Shown: positions 1-8,310 of the stretch, piece by piece | Layout: each line of letters opens with the position of its first letter | Numbering within the stretch: position 1 is the stretch's first letter | Assembly (NCBI RefSeq): GCF_900659865.1 | Contig: NZ_LR213780.1 | Span: 1 to 56,672, forward strand | Origin: Hyella patelloides LEGE 07179 | GTDB taxonomy: Bacteria; Cyanobacteriota; Cyanobacteriia; Cyanobacteriales; Xenococcaceae | Length of the DNA stretch: 56,672 nucleotides | Direction: 5' to 3' | The notes under the pieces: model-generated | What the model was told of the DNA's origin: nothing | Databases searched by the model: none | What the model saw: only the letters and a program-made list of their open reading frames with translations | Made by a program: the position numbers and the translations under genes

Positions 1-207
1 GTAGGAGCGAGAGTTTTAGAGCTTTCCCCCTATTCTCCAGAGTTTAATCCCATTGAACACTGGTGGTCACAGCTAAAGGCTTTCTTGAGGCAGTTCTCTC
101 CCAGAACTTCCAAAAGGGTTGATACCCTGATTAAAATAGCGATGGATTTAATGAATCCCCAACATCTGCGTAACTGGTTTGCCCACTGCTGCTACTGTCC
201 CTTATAA
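1..207 (+). pseudogene. IS630-family transposase, C-terminal part, cut by window edge
   Basis: The open frame enters from the left edge and ends at TAA 205-207. It carries the end of an IS630/Tc1-type DDE domain: SPEFNPIEHWWSQLK contains the third catalytic acidic residue (the E of NPIEHWW). The stop is followed within about 20-25 bases by sequence belonging to an unrelated methyltransferase, so this is the 3' end of an inserted element. Whether the upstream part is intact cannot be seen. It differs from the IS630 end at the right edge of the window. Confidence 0.85.
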
Positions 208-209
208 AC

Positions 210-739
210 CTGCAAACCGCTGTAAATTCACTGCAAAAGCGATTGAGAAGCGTATTTTAGAAACCTATCCTGTTATTATTCAAGGTTTAAAAACTAATTG
301 TGAACGTTTTGTTTGGCAAGATGTTTCCACTCCAGACGAATTAGGAAAAAAAAGATTATCTGCTATGAAATTATTTTTAGCAGACTTTGAACAAGGCTTA
401 AAACAAGAACGTTATCTAAATCAAGAATTGCCCAATTTAAACTTTGCTTCTAAACAATTAGCTCTAACTCTTTGTAGTCATTTATTATTTACTTATTCGG
501 AACAATTTTCTGATAATTTTCATCTTAGAGCAATCCAAGAAATGTGTCGCGTGGCTCAAGAAGTCAGAATATTTCCTTTATTAGAAAATTTTACAGGAGA
601 GATATCTTGTCATCTCGAACCAGTTAAAAAAGAGTTGGAGCAAAGTAATTATCAGGTAAAAGTTGTATCTGTTGATTACGAATTTCAAAAAAAAGGTAAT
701 CAAATGTTAGTTATCAAGAGAACAAAGAACGCACATTAA
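210..739 (+). pseudogene. SAM-dependent methyltransferase remnant, 5' end lost to IS630
   Basis: The C-terminal about 170 residues match what I recall of a cyanobacterial methyltransferase family. The stretches NCERFVWQDV, LALTLCSHLLFTYSEQFS, AIQEMCRVAQEVRIFPLL and YEFQKKGNQML are typical of its second half. The N-terminal Rossmann half with the glycine-rich SAM motif is missing, because the IS630 end abuts the gene. A frame can be opened from a TTG at 179, but its first residues overlap the transposase stop and look artefactual. The product is therefore very probably inactive. The junction near 210-230 is approximate. Confidence 0.75.
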
Positions 740-854
740 GTATATTTAACTAGCTAACAGCTTTAAGCTCCAAGCTTATAGGCAGGTTCGCTCGTCAACT
801 TCTCCATTATGCAATTCAAGCTTATAGCTTAGAGCTAATGGCTTAGAGCTAATT
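740..854. repeat. Heptanucleotide-type repeats (AGCTTATAG variants)
   Basis: Short, degenerate, overlapping copies of AGCTTATAG, AGCTCCAAG, AGCTTAGAG and AGCTAATGG fill the spacer between the methyltransferase remnant and prfB. The same words recur near 17250 and 17370-17410, near 20385-20420 and near 27630-27660, as expected of cyanobacterial STRR-type repeats. No gene is visible here. Confidence 0.6.
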
Positions 855-1965
855 TTAAACTAACTGATTCTCTTGGCGTAAAAACGCCTCAACAAAAGAA
901 GTCAAATCACCATCCATAACACCATTAACATCTGTAGTTTCTTCCTCTGTGCGTAAATCTTTAACCATCTGGTAAGGATGGAATACATAGTTACGGATTT
1001 GATTACCCCAAGCAGCTTCTACCATATCACCGCGAATTTCCGCAATTTCTCGCGCTCTTTGCTCTTCTAGCACAATCAACAGTTTAGCTTTTAATAATGC
1101 CATTGCTTTCTCTTTATTTTGCAGTTGAGAACGTTCTTGAGTACAGCGCACCGCAATCCCTGTAGGGAGATGGACAATTCTAACTGCTGTTTCTACTTTG
1201 TTGACATTTTGTCCGCCCTTTCCACCAGCGCGAGAAGTAGTTACTTCTAAATCTTTTTCAGGAATATCTAAATTTATGGTTTCATTGCCTAAATTGGGCA
1301 TTACCTCCACTCCAGCAAAGCTAGTTTGACGTTTGCCATTGGCGTTAAAAGGAGAGATTCTTACTAAGCGATGAGTACCCTTTTCTGCCTTCAGATAACC
1401 ATAAGCGTAACGCCCTTCAATTTCGAGAGTGGCTGATTTGATTCCTGCTTCATCCCCTGGAGAGTCTTCTGCCAAACGAACCTTATAACCCTGTTTCTCA
1501 CACCAACGAGTATACATTCGTAAGAGCATTTCTGCCCAATCTTGAGCGTCTGTACCTCCAGCACCAGCATTGATAGTCAAGACTGCACCTTTTTTGTCAT
1601 AAGTGCCAGATAGTAGCTGTTGTAATTCCCACTGGTCTAACTCTTGTTGTAGTTGAGTTAAATTAGTCTCAGCTTCTTCTATTAGAGCAGCATCTTCTTC
1701 TAATTCTAGCAGTTCGGCGATCGCTTTTGTATCTTCTAGAGAATTTTGCCACTGGTTATACTGTTCCACATTAGACTTTAAGTCATTAAGTTCCTGTAAA
1801 GTAGCCTGTGCTGTCTCTTGATTGTCCCAAAATTCAGGCTGGGCGGATACTTGCTCTAAGTCTTGTATCTTAGCGTTGAGCGTGGTCAAGTCAAAGATAT
1901 TCCTGAGTTTTACCCAGGCGTAATGAGATACTTTCTATTGCTCTTTTTAATTCCGATATTTCCAT
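855..1965 (-). CDS. prfB: Peptide chain release factor 2 (programmed +1 frameshift)
   Basis: Encodes RF2, which reads UGA and UAA stop codons and triggers peptide release from the ribosome. The main frame (stop at 855) shows the GGQ loop in [20 protein letters not shown] and the [18 protein letters not shown] region. The first 24 codons lie in another frame: ATG at 1965-1963 encodes [18 protein letters not shown]... and ends with CTT TGA C at 1896-1890. Skipping one T at the TGA joins this to [11 protein letters not shown], giving about 369 residues, normal for RF2. An AGGA stretch lies just upstream of the slip site, as in other bacterial prfB genes. The layout predicts autoregulation: low RF2 lets the ribosome pause at UGA and shift. 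Confidence 0.96.
1890..1896 (-). promoter_or_regulatory. RF2 programmed frameshift site CTTTGAC
   Basis: On the minus strand the coding sequence reads CAG GAA TAT CTT TGA C. CTT is the slippery leucine codon, TGA the in-frame stop and the following C the weak-termination context. This is the classic prfB recoding heptamer, and both frames that it joins are conserved RF2 sequence. Confidence 0.95.
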
Positions 1966-2082
1966 AGATTAGTGAGCGATGTTAACTCTGTACTTGTATT
2001 GATTGTAAACCCATCTAGTTTAATGGTTATTTGTTATTTGTTATTGCTTAGTGGCTTGTGGCTTGTGGCTCGTGGCTTGTTG

Positions 2083-2172
2083 TTCGTTGTTCTTCATCCC
2101 TCATCCCTCATCCTTCATCCCTCATCCTTCATCCTTCATCATTCATCCTTCATCCTTCATCCCTCTATTCCC
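2083..2172. repeat. STRR: tandem TTCATCC/CTCATCC heptanucleotides
   Basis: About ten imperfect copies of a 7-base unit (TCATCCY) run head to tail between prfB and the EI24 gene. Just before them, at about 2030-2090, are TTGTTATT and GCTTGTGG-type repeats. A frame can be opened through them, but it codes only for low-complexity Ser/His/Pro/Leu and is not a gene. Confidence 0.85.
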
Positions 2173-2173
2173 T

Positions 2174-3001
2174 TTACCTCCTCTGATTTTTCGCTGACTT
2201 CTTCAAAACTCTGTCACAGACAAATAATGTTCCCGAAGCAACACATAAAGGGATTGTCACCAAATTAACCAAAGGAATACTAATCAAGAACACACATACT
2301 AAAGCAAAGCTACCACTTGCTGGGAGGGAGCTAAATAAAATTTTTAACTTACGACGAAATTTAAACCGCCTTCTTTCTAAAGCAGAATCGATAAAATCTA
2401 AACCCACAATTGTCGTAGTAAGAAGAAACCCGCCAATTGTAAACATAGTAGTTCCCAGTCCTGGAAAAAGACCAATAATGCCTAAAGGAAGCCCTACTAT
2501 TGCCATTAAAACTAACTTTTTCAATTCATATAAAATAGCTCTGCCAATATCTCTAATAATACTAACTTCAATAATTTCTACTTTGCCTGTGCGAATCTTT
2601 TCTAGCTGTTCTGAAAGCTGTCCGTACCAAGGCGCACCTAGTAAAACACCAAATTGAGCTAAAACAAAACCAGTCACAATTAAGGCAATTATAGTCAGTA
2701 AAATACGTAATAAAAAAGCTAAACCAATCAATCCGTATTCTAAAAATCCCAACCATTGAGGAAGGTTAACCAGTAATTGCTGAAACCAGGTAATTAAATC
2801 AGTTTGAATCTCGGCAATGAACTCAAAGCCAAAAAACAGCAATCCGCCGTAAAGAGCGATCGCAGTCACTAAATTAACTATGATGGGTATTGTAATGTAA
2901 CCCCATAGTCTGGGGTGTCGCCAAAATACGCCTAGGGCTTTTAAGGGATAAGTCGCACCAGCAACTGTGCCAAAACCACCTAAAAATTTTTTCATTAACA
3001 A
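2174..3001 (-). CDS. EI24 domain-containing membrane protein
   Basis: 275 residues with several long hydrophobic stretches at about 32-60, 85-120, 160-200 and 228-260. The pattern matches the EI24/CysZ-like family: an N-terminal KALGVFWRHPRLWGYITIPI segment, the central GAPWYGQLSEQLE motif, and GLPLGIIGLFPGLG before the last membrane block. The family includes the sulfate transporter CysZ, but cyanobacterial EI24 proteins have no settled function, so transport is only a possibility. The C-terminal codons run up to the STRR array. It probably forms its own transcription unit, since prfB downstream is more than 200 bp away. Confidence 0.8.
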   Translation of the reverse strand: MLMKKFLGGFGTVAGATYPLKALGVFWRHPRLWGYITIPIIVNLVTAIALYGGLLFFGFEFIAEIQTDLITWFQQLLVNLPQWLGFLEYGLIGLAFLLRILLTIIALIVTGFVLAQFGVLLGAPWYGQLSEQLEKIRTGKVEIIEVSIIRDIGRAILYELKKLVLMAIVGLPLGIIGLFPGLGTTMFTIGGFLLTTTIVGLDFIDSALERRRFKFRRKLKILFSSLPASGSFALVCVFLISIPLVNLVTIPLCVASGTLFVCDRVLKKSAKNQRR

Positions 3002-3312
3002 TCAAATAACCGTATTTACACGGATTTTAAGTTTCTATTTTATATGTTAGAAAATAAAATGTTTGAGACAAGTAGTACCAGGTTTTGAGCAGTAAGTTAT
3101 CTTGTAACATTCTATATTTTGCAAGGTTATTGATACTTACCTAGAATGAACTATTTATAGAGGGGGTATTTTATTCTGTGATTTTTCTGACTCAAATATT
3201 TTTATTTTACAGTTATTTAACGAATATTTTACTTTGTTTCAATACCTTAGATAAGTTGTGTCCCCAAGCAATTTGCTACAGTTCTAGATCAACGAAAACA
3301 CTTTAATCGAGG
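3002..3312. other. Intergenic region, nothing recognised
   Basis: About 310 AT-rich bases between the start of the EI24 gene and a small plus-strand gene. It must hold divergent promoters. I see no coding frame, tRNA or strong inverted repeat. Confidence 0.5.
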
Positions 3313-3537
3313 ATGATATCGTCAATGAAACTTGAACATCTTAATATTGTTAATGGTTATTTAACTGCTGTTTATTTAACTCCTGGATCGGGGTGGCAAT
3401 ATACCATAGTTTTGCAAGACGGTAATTTATTCCAGCCTACTGACATTTATAAAACTTCTAGTGAAGCTTACCAAATAGCCAAAAGTATTATTGAGCTTGT
3501 AGTAGCTTGCGATCGAGAAAGTCCAGCTTCTCGTTAA
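3313..3537 (+). CDS. Small conserved-looking hypothetical protein
   Basis: 74 residues, or 70 if the second ATG at 3325 is used. GAGG sits directly against the first ATG (no spacing) and 12 bases before the second, so the start is unresolved. The sequence GYLTAVYLTPGSGWQYTIVLQDG, followed by a tyrosine-rich TSSEAYQIAKSIIE helix, looks like a compact alpha/beta protein. There is no signal peptide or membrane segment. I do not recognise a named family. The gene is isolated, with more than 150 bp to either neighbour. Confidence 0.55.
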   Translation: MISSMKLEHLNIVNGYLTAVYLTPGSGWQYTIVLQDGNLFQPTDIYKTSSEAYQIAKSIIELVVACDRESPASR

Positions 3538-3694
3538 TTTAGTTATCAATAAGATTTGAATCAATTATTATCAGATAATAGACAAGAAAAAGAGCTTAGC
3601 TAGAAAATAAAATCTTATCAGTACTTTGTATTCTTCCTCCTTGGCGATCTATTTGAGAGACGTTTTGCTTAAATTTCCTTACTAATATCTTAAT

Positions 3695-4189
3695 TTATTT
3701 AATTTTAAGTCCCAAGATTTCTAAGTCTTTTTCTTGATTGTCTAATTCAGCCACTTGAGGGAGTAATCCCCATGATTGAAATCCATAGTTTTTAAATAAA
3801 ATTAAGCTAGGTTGATTGTGAGCAAAAATAAACCCCAGTAAAATCTTAATCTCTAACTGGGGACAATCCGCGATCGCTTTTTCTAAGAACTGGCTTCCTA
3901 TACCACAACGGCGATAATTTTCTGCGACATAAATACTGATTTCTGCTGTATGGTGATATGCAGGACGACCATAAAAATGATTAAAACTGAGCCAGCCTAC
4001 TGTTTCTTTTTCTGTTGTTTCCATTACCCATACTGGACGATAGCGAAAATCACGATTTTGTAGCCAAGGTAAACGACTCTCCACAGTAACAGGTGTGGTG
4101 TCTGCTGTCGCCATGCGATCGCTAATAGTACTATTATAAATTTGTACGATAGCGGTTAAATCTGTTATTTGGGCATCACGAATATACAT
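3695..4189 (-). CDS. GNAT-family N-acetyltransferase (phosphinothricin acetyltransferase-like)
   Basis: 164 residues of the GNAT fold. The N-terminal MYIRDAQITDLTAIVQIYN and the catalytic-face segment HHTAEISIYVAENYRRCGIGSQFLEKAI (motif A with the acetyl-CoA pyrophosphate loop RRCGIG) are typical of the Pat/Bar branch. NQPSLILFKNYGF is the usual motif B. Members acetylate small amines or methionine sulfoximine-type compounds; the substrate here cannot be told. The coding sequence carries HIP1-type sites, as the neighbours do. The gene stands alone. Confidence 0.85.
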   Translation of the reverse strand: MYIRDAQITDLTAIVQIYNSTISDRMATADTTPVTVESRLPWLQNRDFRYRPVWVMETTEKETVGWLSFNHFYGRPAYHHTAEISIYVAENYRRCGIGSQFLEKAIADCPQLEIKILLGFIFAHNQPSLILFKNYGFQSWGLLPQVAELDNQEKDLEILGLKIK

Positions 4190-4284
4190 TTAGCAATATT
4201 TAATAACAATATGTCAAAAAAACTTGAAGACCTTTATATTGGGTTTAACATCTATTAGACAAAGTTATAATTTGCATATTTGTT

Positions 4285-5709
4285 ATGGGTTGCAAAGTAA
4301 TTTTTAGCACAATGAAGCATCGGATCGGTAAGTTATACAACACCTATGCTAACAAGCTAGTGGAATTTAGTCGGCTACATGGTACTAAGTCTTGGGTAGT
4401 GTTTCTCTTCATTTTTACCTTAGTGTTGGCAATGGCGACTTCTGGTTTAGCTACTACTTCGTCTAATGTAACTCCACAAGCTAGTTCTTCCCTCGCTCAA
4501 TTAGAAACTCTTCCCCTTCCGACTTCTCCTTATTTAACAGAAATCCCAAACTGCAACGTAGGCAAAGAATCTAGAGGAGTTTGGTTAACCAATATCGATA
4601 GTGATGTCTTATTTTCTCCTGAGAGTACCACAAAAGCGATCGCAGATCTATCCACTTTAAACTTCAATACTCTCTATCCTACTGTATGGAATTGGGGTTA
4701 TACACTTTATCCTTCAGAGGTGGCAAAATCAGTTACAGGGATTGAACTCGATCCTGAATCTGGTTTACAAGGAAGGGATATTTTACAAGAAATTATCGAG
4801 CAAGGACACGCATCAGGAATGGGGGTAATACCTTGGTTTGAATTCGGTTTTATGGCTCCTGCTGATTCAGAATTAGCCAAACGCCATCCTGAGTGGTTAG
4901 TACAAAGACAAGATGGTAGTACTATCTGGTGGGAAGGTGAAAACCATCAAAGAGTCTGGCTGAATCCTCTGCATCCTGAAGTACAGCAACTTATTACCGA
5001 TTTAATCGTGGAGTTGGTGAGTAATTATGATGTGGATGGAATTCAAGTAGACGATCATTTCGGTTATCCTTCAGAATTGGGTTACGACGAATATACTGTT
5101 GCTTTGTACCAGAAAGAGCATTTAGGTAAACAACCTCCAGAAGATTATCAGAACGCTGATTGGGTAAACTGGCGAGCCAGTAAAATAACCGCTTATATGG
5201 AAAAGCTTTTTCAAGCAATTAAAGCAGCAAACCCCAATGCAATAGTGTCTGTCTCACCTAATCCACAAAACTTTTCTCTCAATTCTTTTTTAATGGATTG
5301 GCACACCTGGGAACGTAAAGGTTTAATTGAAGAATTAATCGTGCAGGTGTATCGTTCTAGTCAGAGTAGCTTTATTGCAGAATTATCAAAACCAGAACTA
5401 GTTGCAGCGCAAAGACATATTCCTGTCAGTATTGGTATTTTATCTGGTTTAAAAGGTCGTCCTGTAATGTCGGGACAAATTAAACAACAAGTCAGGACAG
5501 TACGAGATCGCAATTTTGCAGGAGTTTCCTTTTTCTTTTACGAAAGTCTGTGGAATATGGCGAGAGAAACTTCTGAAGCCAGAAAATCAACACTTTTGAC
5601 TCTTTTTGACGAATCAGTACCCAGAAAAGACTTATCTTGCAAATCAGCAATCGGAACTCAAAAATCAGAAACGCTAAGTGGGAAAGTCACCGATTTAGGT
5701 CTTAGTTAG
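4285..5709 (+). CDS. GHL10-type putative glycosidase / family 10-like lipoprotein
   Basis: 474 residues. A hydrophobic segment at about 36-58 (WVVFLFIFTLVLAMATSG) serves as signal peptide or anchor. From about residue 90 the protein matches the glycosyl-hydrolase-like family 10 (DUF187) TIM barrel: SRGVWLTNIDSDVLFS, LNFNTLYPTVWNWGYTLYPS, GMGVIPWFEFGFM, VDGIQVDDHFGYPSELGYDEYT, ANPNAIVSVSPNP. The paired acidic residues in VDDHFG are candidate catalytic groups. It probably acts on cell-wall or extracellular polysaccharide outside the cytoplasm. The start may be ATG 4285 or ATG 4312. Confidence 0.87.
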   Translation: MGCKVIFSTMKHRIGKLYNTYANKLVEFSRLHGTKSWVVFLFIFTLVLAMATSGLATTSSNVTPQASSSLAQLETLPLPTSPYLTEIPNCNVGKESRGVWLTNIDSDVLFSPESTTKAIADLSTLNFNTLYPTVWNWGYTLYPSEVAKSVTGIELDPESGLQGRDILQEIIEQGHASGMGVIPWFEFGFMAPADSELAKRHPEWLVQRQDGSTIWWEGENHQRVWLNPLHPEVQQLITDLIVELVSNYDVDGIQVDDHFGYPSELGYDEYTVALYQKEHLGKQPPEDYQNADWVNWRASKITAYMEKLFQAIKAANPNAIVSVSPNPQNFSLNSFLMDWHTWERKGLIEELIVQVYRSSQSSFIAELSKPELVAAQRHIPVSIGILSGLKGRPVMSGQIKQQVRTVRDRNFAGVSFFFYESLWNMARETSEARKSTLLTLFDESVPRKDLSCKSAIGTQKSETLSGKVTDLGLS

Positions 5710-5770
5710 TAAGTAGTAATCCACCAGCAGTCAACAACCAAAACCAATGACTGACAACAAACCACTAGCC

Positions 5771-5815
5771 ATAAAGGACTTCCTTCGGTCGCGAAGCGGT
5801 ATCCTTTAGGACTAG
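5771..5815. repeat. Dispersed GC-rich repeat, copy near 5.8 kb
   Basis: The run from GCGAAGCGG to AGGACTAG (25 bases at 5791-5815) recurs exactly at 17262-17286. It shares the CGGTATCCTTTAGG core with copies near 10.7 kb and 14.1 kb (inverted there). It lies in the short spacer between the glycosidase-like gene and the cNMP-methyltransferase gene, next to AACCAGCAACTAGC-type STRR words. Confidence 0.8.
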
Positions 5816-5849
5816 CCATAAATAACCAGCAACCAGCAACTAGCAAATC

Positions 5850-7310
5850 ATGGAAAGTAAGCTAAAATTCCTCACCACAGAAGATTACAATATCTTGCGA
5901 GAAAAAGCGAAAGTTGCTGTATATCAAAAAAATGACATTATCGTTAAAGAAGGTGCTTCTCCTCAGCGTATTTATATTTTGCAAAAGGGTTCTGTCAGAG
6001 TAGAAAAGGCTACAGTAGGGGCAGGAGTAGCGATCGCTTTTTTACAGCCTGGGGATATTTTTGGTGAGATGTCTTTCCTTGAAGAAGCGATTACTAGCGC
6101 GAAAATTGTCGCTCAAGACATTGTAGAAGTTTTAATTTTAGAACAAAACGATCTTTACTCTTTGTTAGTTTCTGTTCCTGGTTTATCGGCTCGTTTTTAT
6201 CAATCGATAGCTCATAATCTCTCTTTGCGTTTGCGAGAAACCACCTCTTTAGTAGTCTCCCTCAGTAGAACAATCAGTACCTATTCCTATGGTGAAGCTC
6301 GCCGTGCTGGTTACGAAGGACAAGATCGTATTCCTCCAGAATTGATTGGTGAATTAGAACTTTTCAAACACGATCTCTTAGAAGTCGAAAATAATTTACG
6401 AGCTAAAAAGATTACGGAAGAAACGGCTCAAGAAACTATAAACCGAGTATGTGGAATGATTGCGAACTCTCTTAGGGAGCAAATTATCCATCATCAGGAT
6501 ATCGAAAAAGCGATCGGAACTTATATTTTTCGGGAAACTTTTCCTTTTTTGATGCTGAGTAGTTTTATCGATCTAGCCTTTCGTCAAGCTCGTAACTGTG
6601 GTAGTGATTCTGATATCGTAGAAATGCTATCGCAAAATGAACCCGAAGGAGATGGACATCTAGGAATTTATATCGATCGTTGGATTCGCTCGATTCCTAC
6701 CTGTTTAGCTCTTAAAAGCCGTGGTGGAATTATTACGGCTACCCTCAAAGAGTTGACTGTCGGTTGGAGTGCAGATGAATCAATGCCAGTTACTAGCTTA
6801 GCTAGTGGTGCTGCTACAGAAATTTTAGATTTGTTTCTCCATACTGAAATTCCTAATATTCATGTCACCTGCATCGATATGAATCAGCGACGTTTAGCTT
6901 ATGCTGCTAATTTAGCTCGTAAACTGGAGTTTCAAGACTATTTAACCTTTATTCAAGATAATATTTTTTTAATCGCTCAAGGTCACAGTTGTCTTGACAT
7001 TCCGCCACAACAAATGATTTACAGTGTCACTATAAGTAATTATTTAAGCGATCGTGAATTAATCGCTATTCTAGATTGGATTTACGATCGCCTGTTACCA
7101 AATGGTACTGTTATTTTAGGTAATTTTCATGCTTCTAATCCAGATCGCTTACTGTTAGAACATATTTTAGAATGGCATTTGATTTATCGCTCCGCAGAGC
7201 AATTGGAAAAGTTATTTGGTCGCTCTAAATTTCGTACTTTGCCTGTAACTATTGAATCTGATGAATTTGGTGTAGAGTTATTTGCAGTTTGTACCAAATC
7301 TTGGACTTAA
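5850..7310 (+). CDS. Cyclic-nucleotide-binding domain fused to a SAM-dependent methyltransferase
   Basis: 486 residues. Residues about 1-125 form a CRP/FNR-type cNMP-binding beta-roll (IYILQKGSVRVEK, PGDIFGEMSFLE). A linker of about 150 residues follows, then a methyltransferase domain from about 300 with VTSLASGAATEILDLFL (SAM motif I) and VTCIDMNQRRLAYAANLA (acidic ribose-binding loop). There is no DNA-binding helix-turn-helix, so it is not a CRP-type transcription factor. The phosphate-binding cassette reads GEMSFLEEAITSAKIVA and lacks the usual Pro-Arg. Hence cAMP binding is doubtful or altered. Relatives are annotated as extracellular-factor methyl ester biosynthesis proteins; the substrate is unproven here. 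Confidence 0.85.
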   Translation: MESKLKFLTTEDYNILREKAKVAVYQKNDIIVKEGASPQRIYILQKGSVRVEKATVGAGVAIAFLQPGDIFGEMSFLEEAITSAKIVAQDIVEVLILEQNDLYSLLVSVPGLSARFYQSIAHNLSLRLRETTSLVVSLSRTISTYSYGEARRAGYEGQDRIPPELIGELELFKHDLLEVENNLRAKKITEETAQETINRVCGMIANSLREQIIHHQDIEKAIGTYIFRETFPFLMLSSFIDLAFRQARNCGSDSDIVEMLSQNEPEGDGHLGIYIDRWIRSIPTCLALKSRGGIITATLKELTVGWSADESMPVTSLASGAATEILDLFLHTEIPNIHVTCIDMNQRRLAYAANLARKLEFQDYLTFIQDNIFLIAQGHSCLDIPPQQMIYSVTISNYLSDRELIAILDWIYDRLLPNGTVILGNFHASNPDRLLLEHILEWHLIYRSAEQLEKLFGRSKFRTLPVTIESDEFGVELFAVCTKSWT

Positions 7311-7903
7311 TTTTAGTACCTTTAGACTTAATTGAGGCATTGCTTGGTTAATTTAAGCCATAAGTAATTTAATTGCGGAATTTTCAAAATTCAAACTGGA
7401 ATAAATGATCTTTGGTCAGTATGTCTAACCGTTTTCAAAGTATTTTTATCGGTGTATATTGCCCAAAAAACGATTGTGAGAGGAAATGAGATGAAGCTTA
7501 TCTTAAGATATTTTACTTAGAAAGTAGATGAAGAGTTGACTATGTTTTAAGTAATTCTCTGTATTTTATAATCAGTAAATTTACTTGAGATTAATATTTA
7601 TCTCTAAGAAATGGAAGAGATATTTTCGGCTAAAAAATAGATTAGACACTTGATTTTTTGAACAAATAATTAAATTAAATCAGGAAAGAGTAACTCTGGA
7701 AATATAACTCTACAATAGCTGTAACTGCTATCTGATAGCTATTACGAGTGCTATATATAGAAATAATTATCCAGAAGTTACACATAAAAGATATCGTCAT
7801 TGATTCCATCCAATATTAAGTTTATTGAAGGCTGTTTGACATCGGAAAATGTAACTAAGTTTCTATTGTCTAAGTGCTAAAGAATACTTAAGTTAATTTA
7901 CAT
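7311..7903. other. 590-bp intergenic region, nothing recognised
   Basis: Very AT-rich spacer between two convergent genes. It shows only short frames with frequent stops, no tRNA cloverleaf and no long inverted repeat. A small RNA could be hidden here, but the sequence gives no positive sign of one. Confidence 0.5.
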
Positions 7904-8212
7904 TTAGCTTTCATCTGAAGCCATAATTTTTGGTACTCGGAAATATTCACCATCAGGTTCGGGTGCTGACTGTATTAAATCTTTTTTATTAGGAAAAGGT
8001 TCTAATCTATCAGGACGAGTAATATTGCTGGTTTCAATTGCCCTTGTGGTAGGTTGGACATTATCGGTATCTAACTCACTAAGCTGCTCGAAATAATCCA
8101 AAATGCTGTTGAGTTGAGTAGTAAACTGTTCCTCTTCTTCTGCGGTAATATCTAATCTGGCGAGATGAGCTACTTTCCTGACTTGTTCGCGATCGATCAT
8201 AGTATGAGTCAA
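7904..8212 (-). CDS. gatC: Asp-tRNA(Asn)/Glu-tRNA(Gln) amidotransferase subunit C
   Basis: 102 residues, the normal size for GatC, the small subunit that clamps GatA and GatB in the complex converting misacylated Glu-tRNA(Gln) to Gln-tRNA(Gln). Diagnostic segments are [44 protein letters not shown] and the C-terminal EYFRVPKIM. The start may be M1 or M5 (MIDREQV). gatA and gatB are not nearby, as is common in cyanobacteria where the subunits are scattered. Confidence 0.95.
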   Translation of the reverse strand: MTHTMIDREQVRKVAHLARLDITAEEEEQFTTQLNSILDYFEQLSELDTDNVQPTTRAIETSNITRPDRLEPFPNKKDLIQSAPEPDGEYFRVPKIMASDES

Positions 8213-8310
8213 TGTACTAATTGGCTATCTCTAGGATAAAGGAGGAATGAGGAATGAGGAAGGCGGAATGAGAAAGCAAGTAAAAACTACAAACAACTAA
8301 CCAATAACAA

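Noticed and set aside
1972-2268. 98-codon plus-strand frame downstream of the prfB start
   Set aside because: It reads through the TCATCCY heptanucleotide array and overlaps the EI24 gene 3' end; the product is low-complexity repeat.
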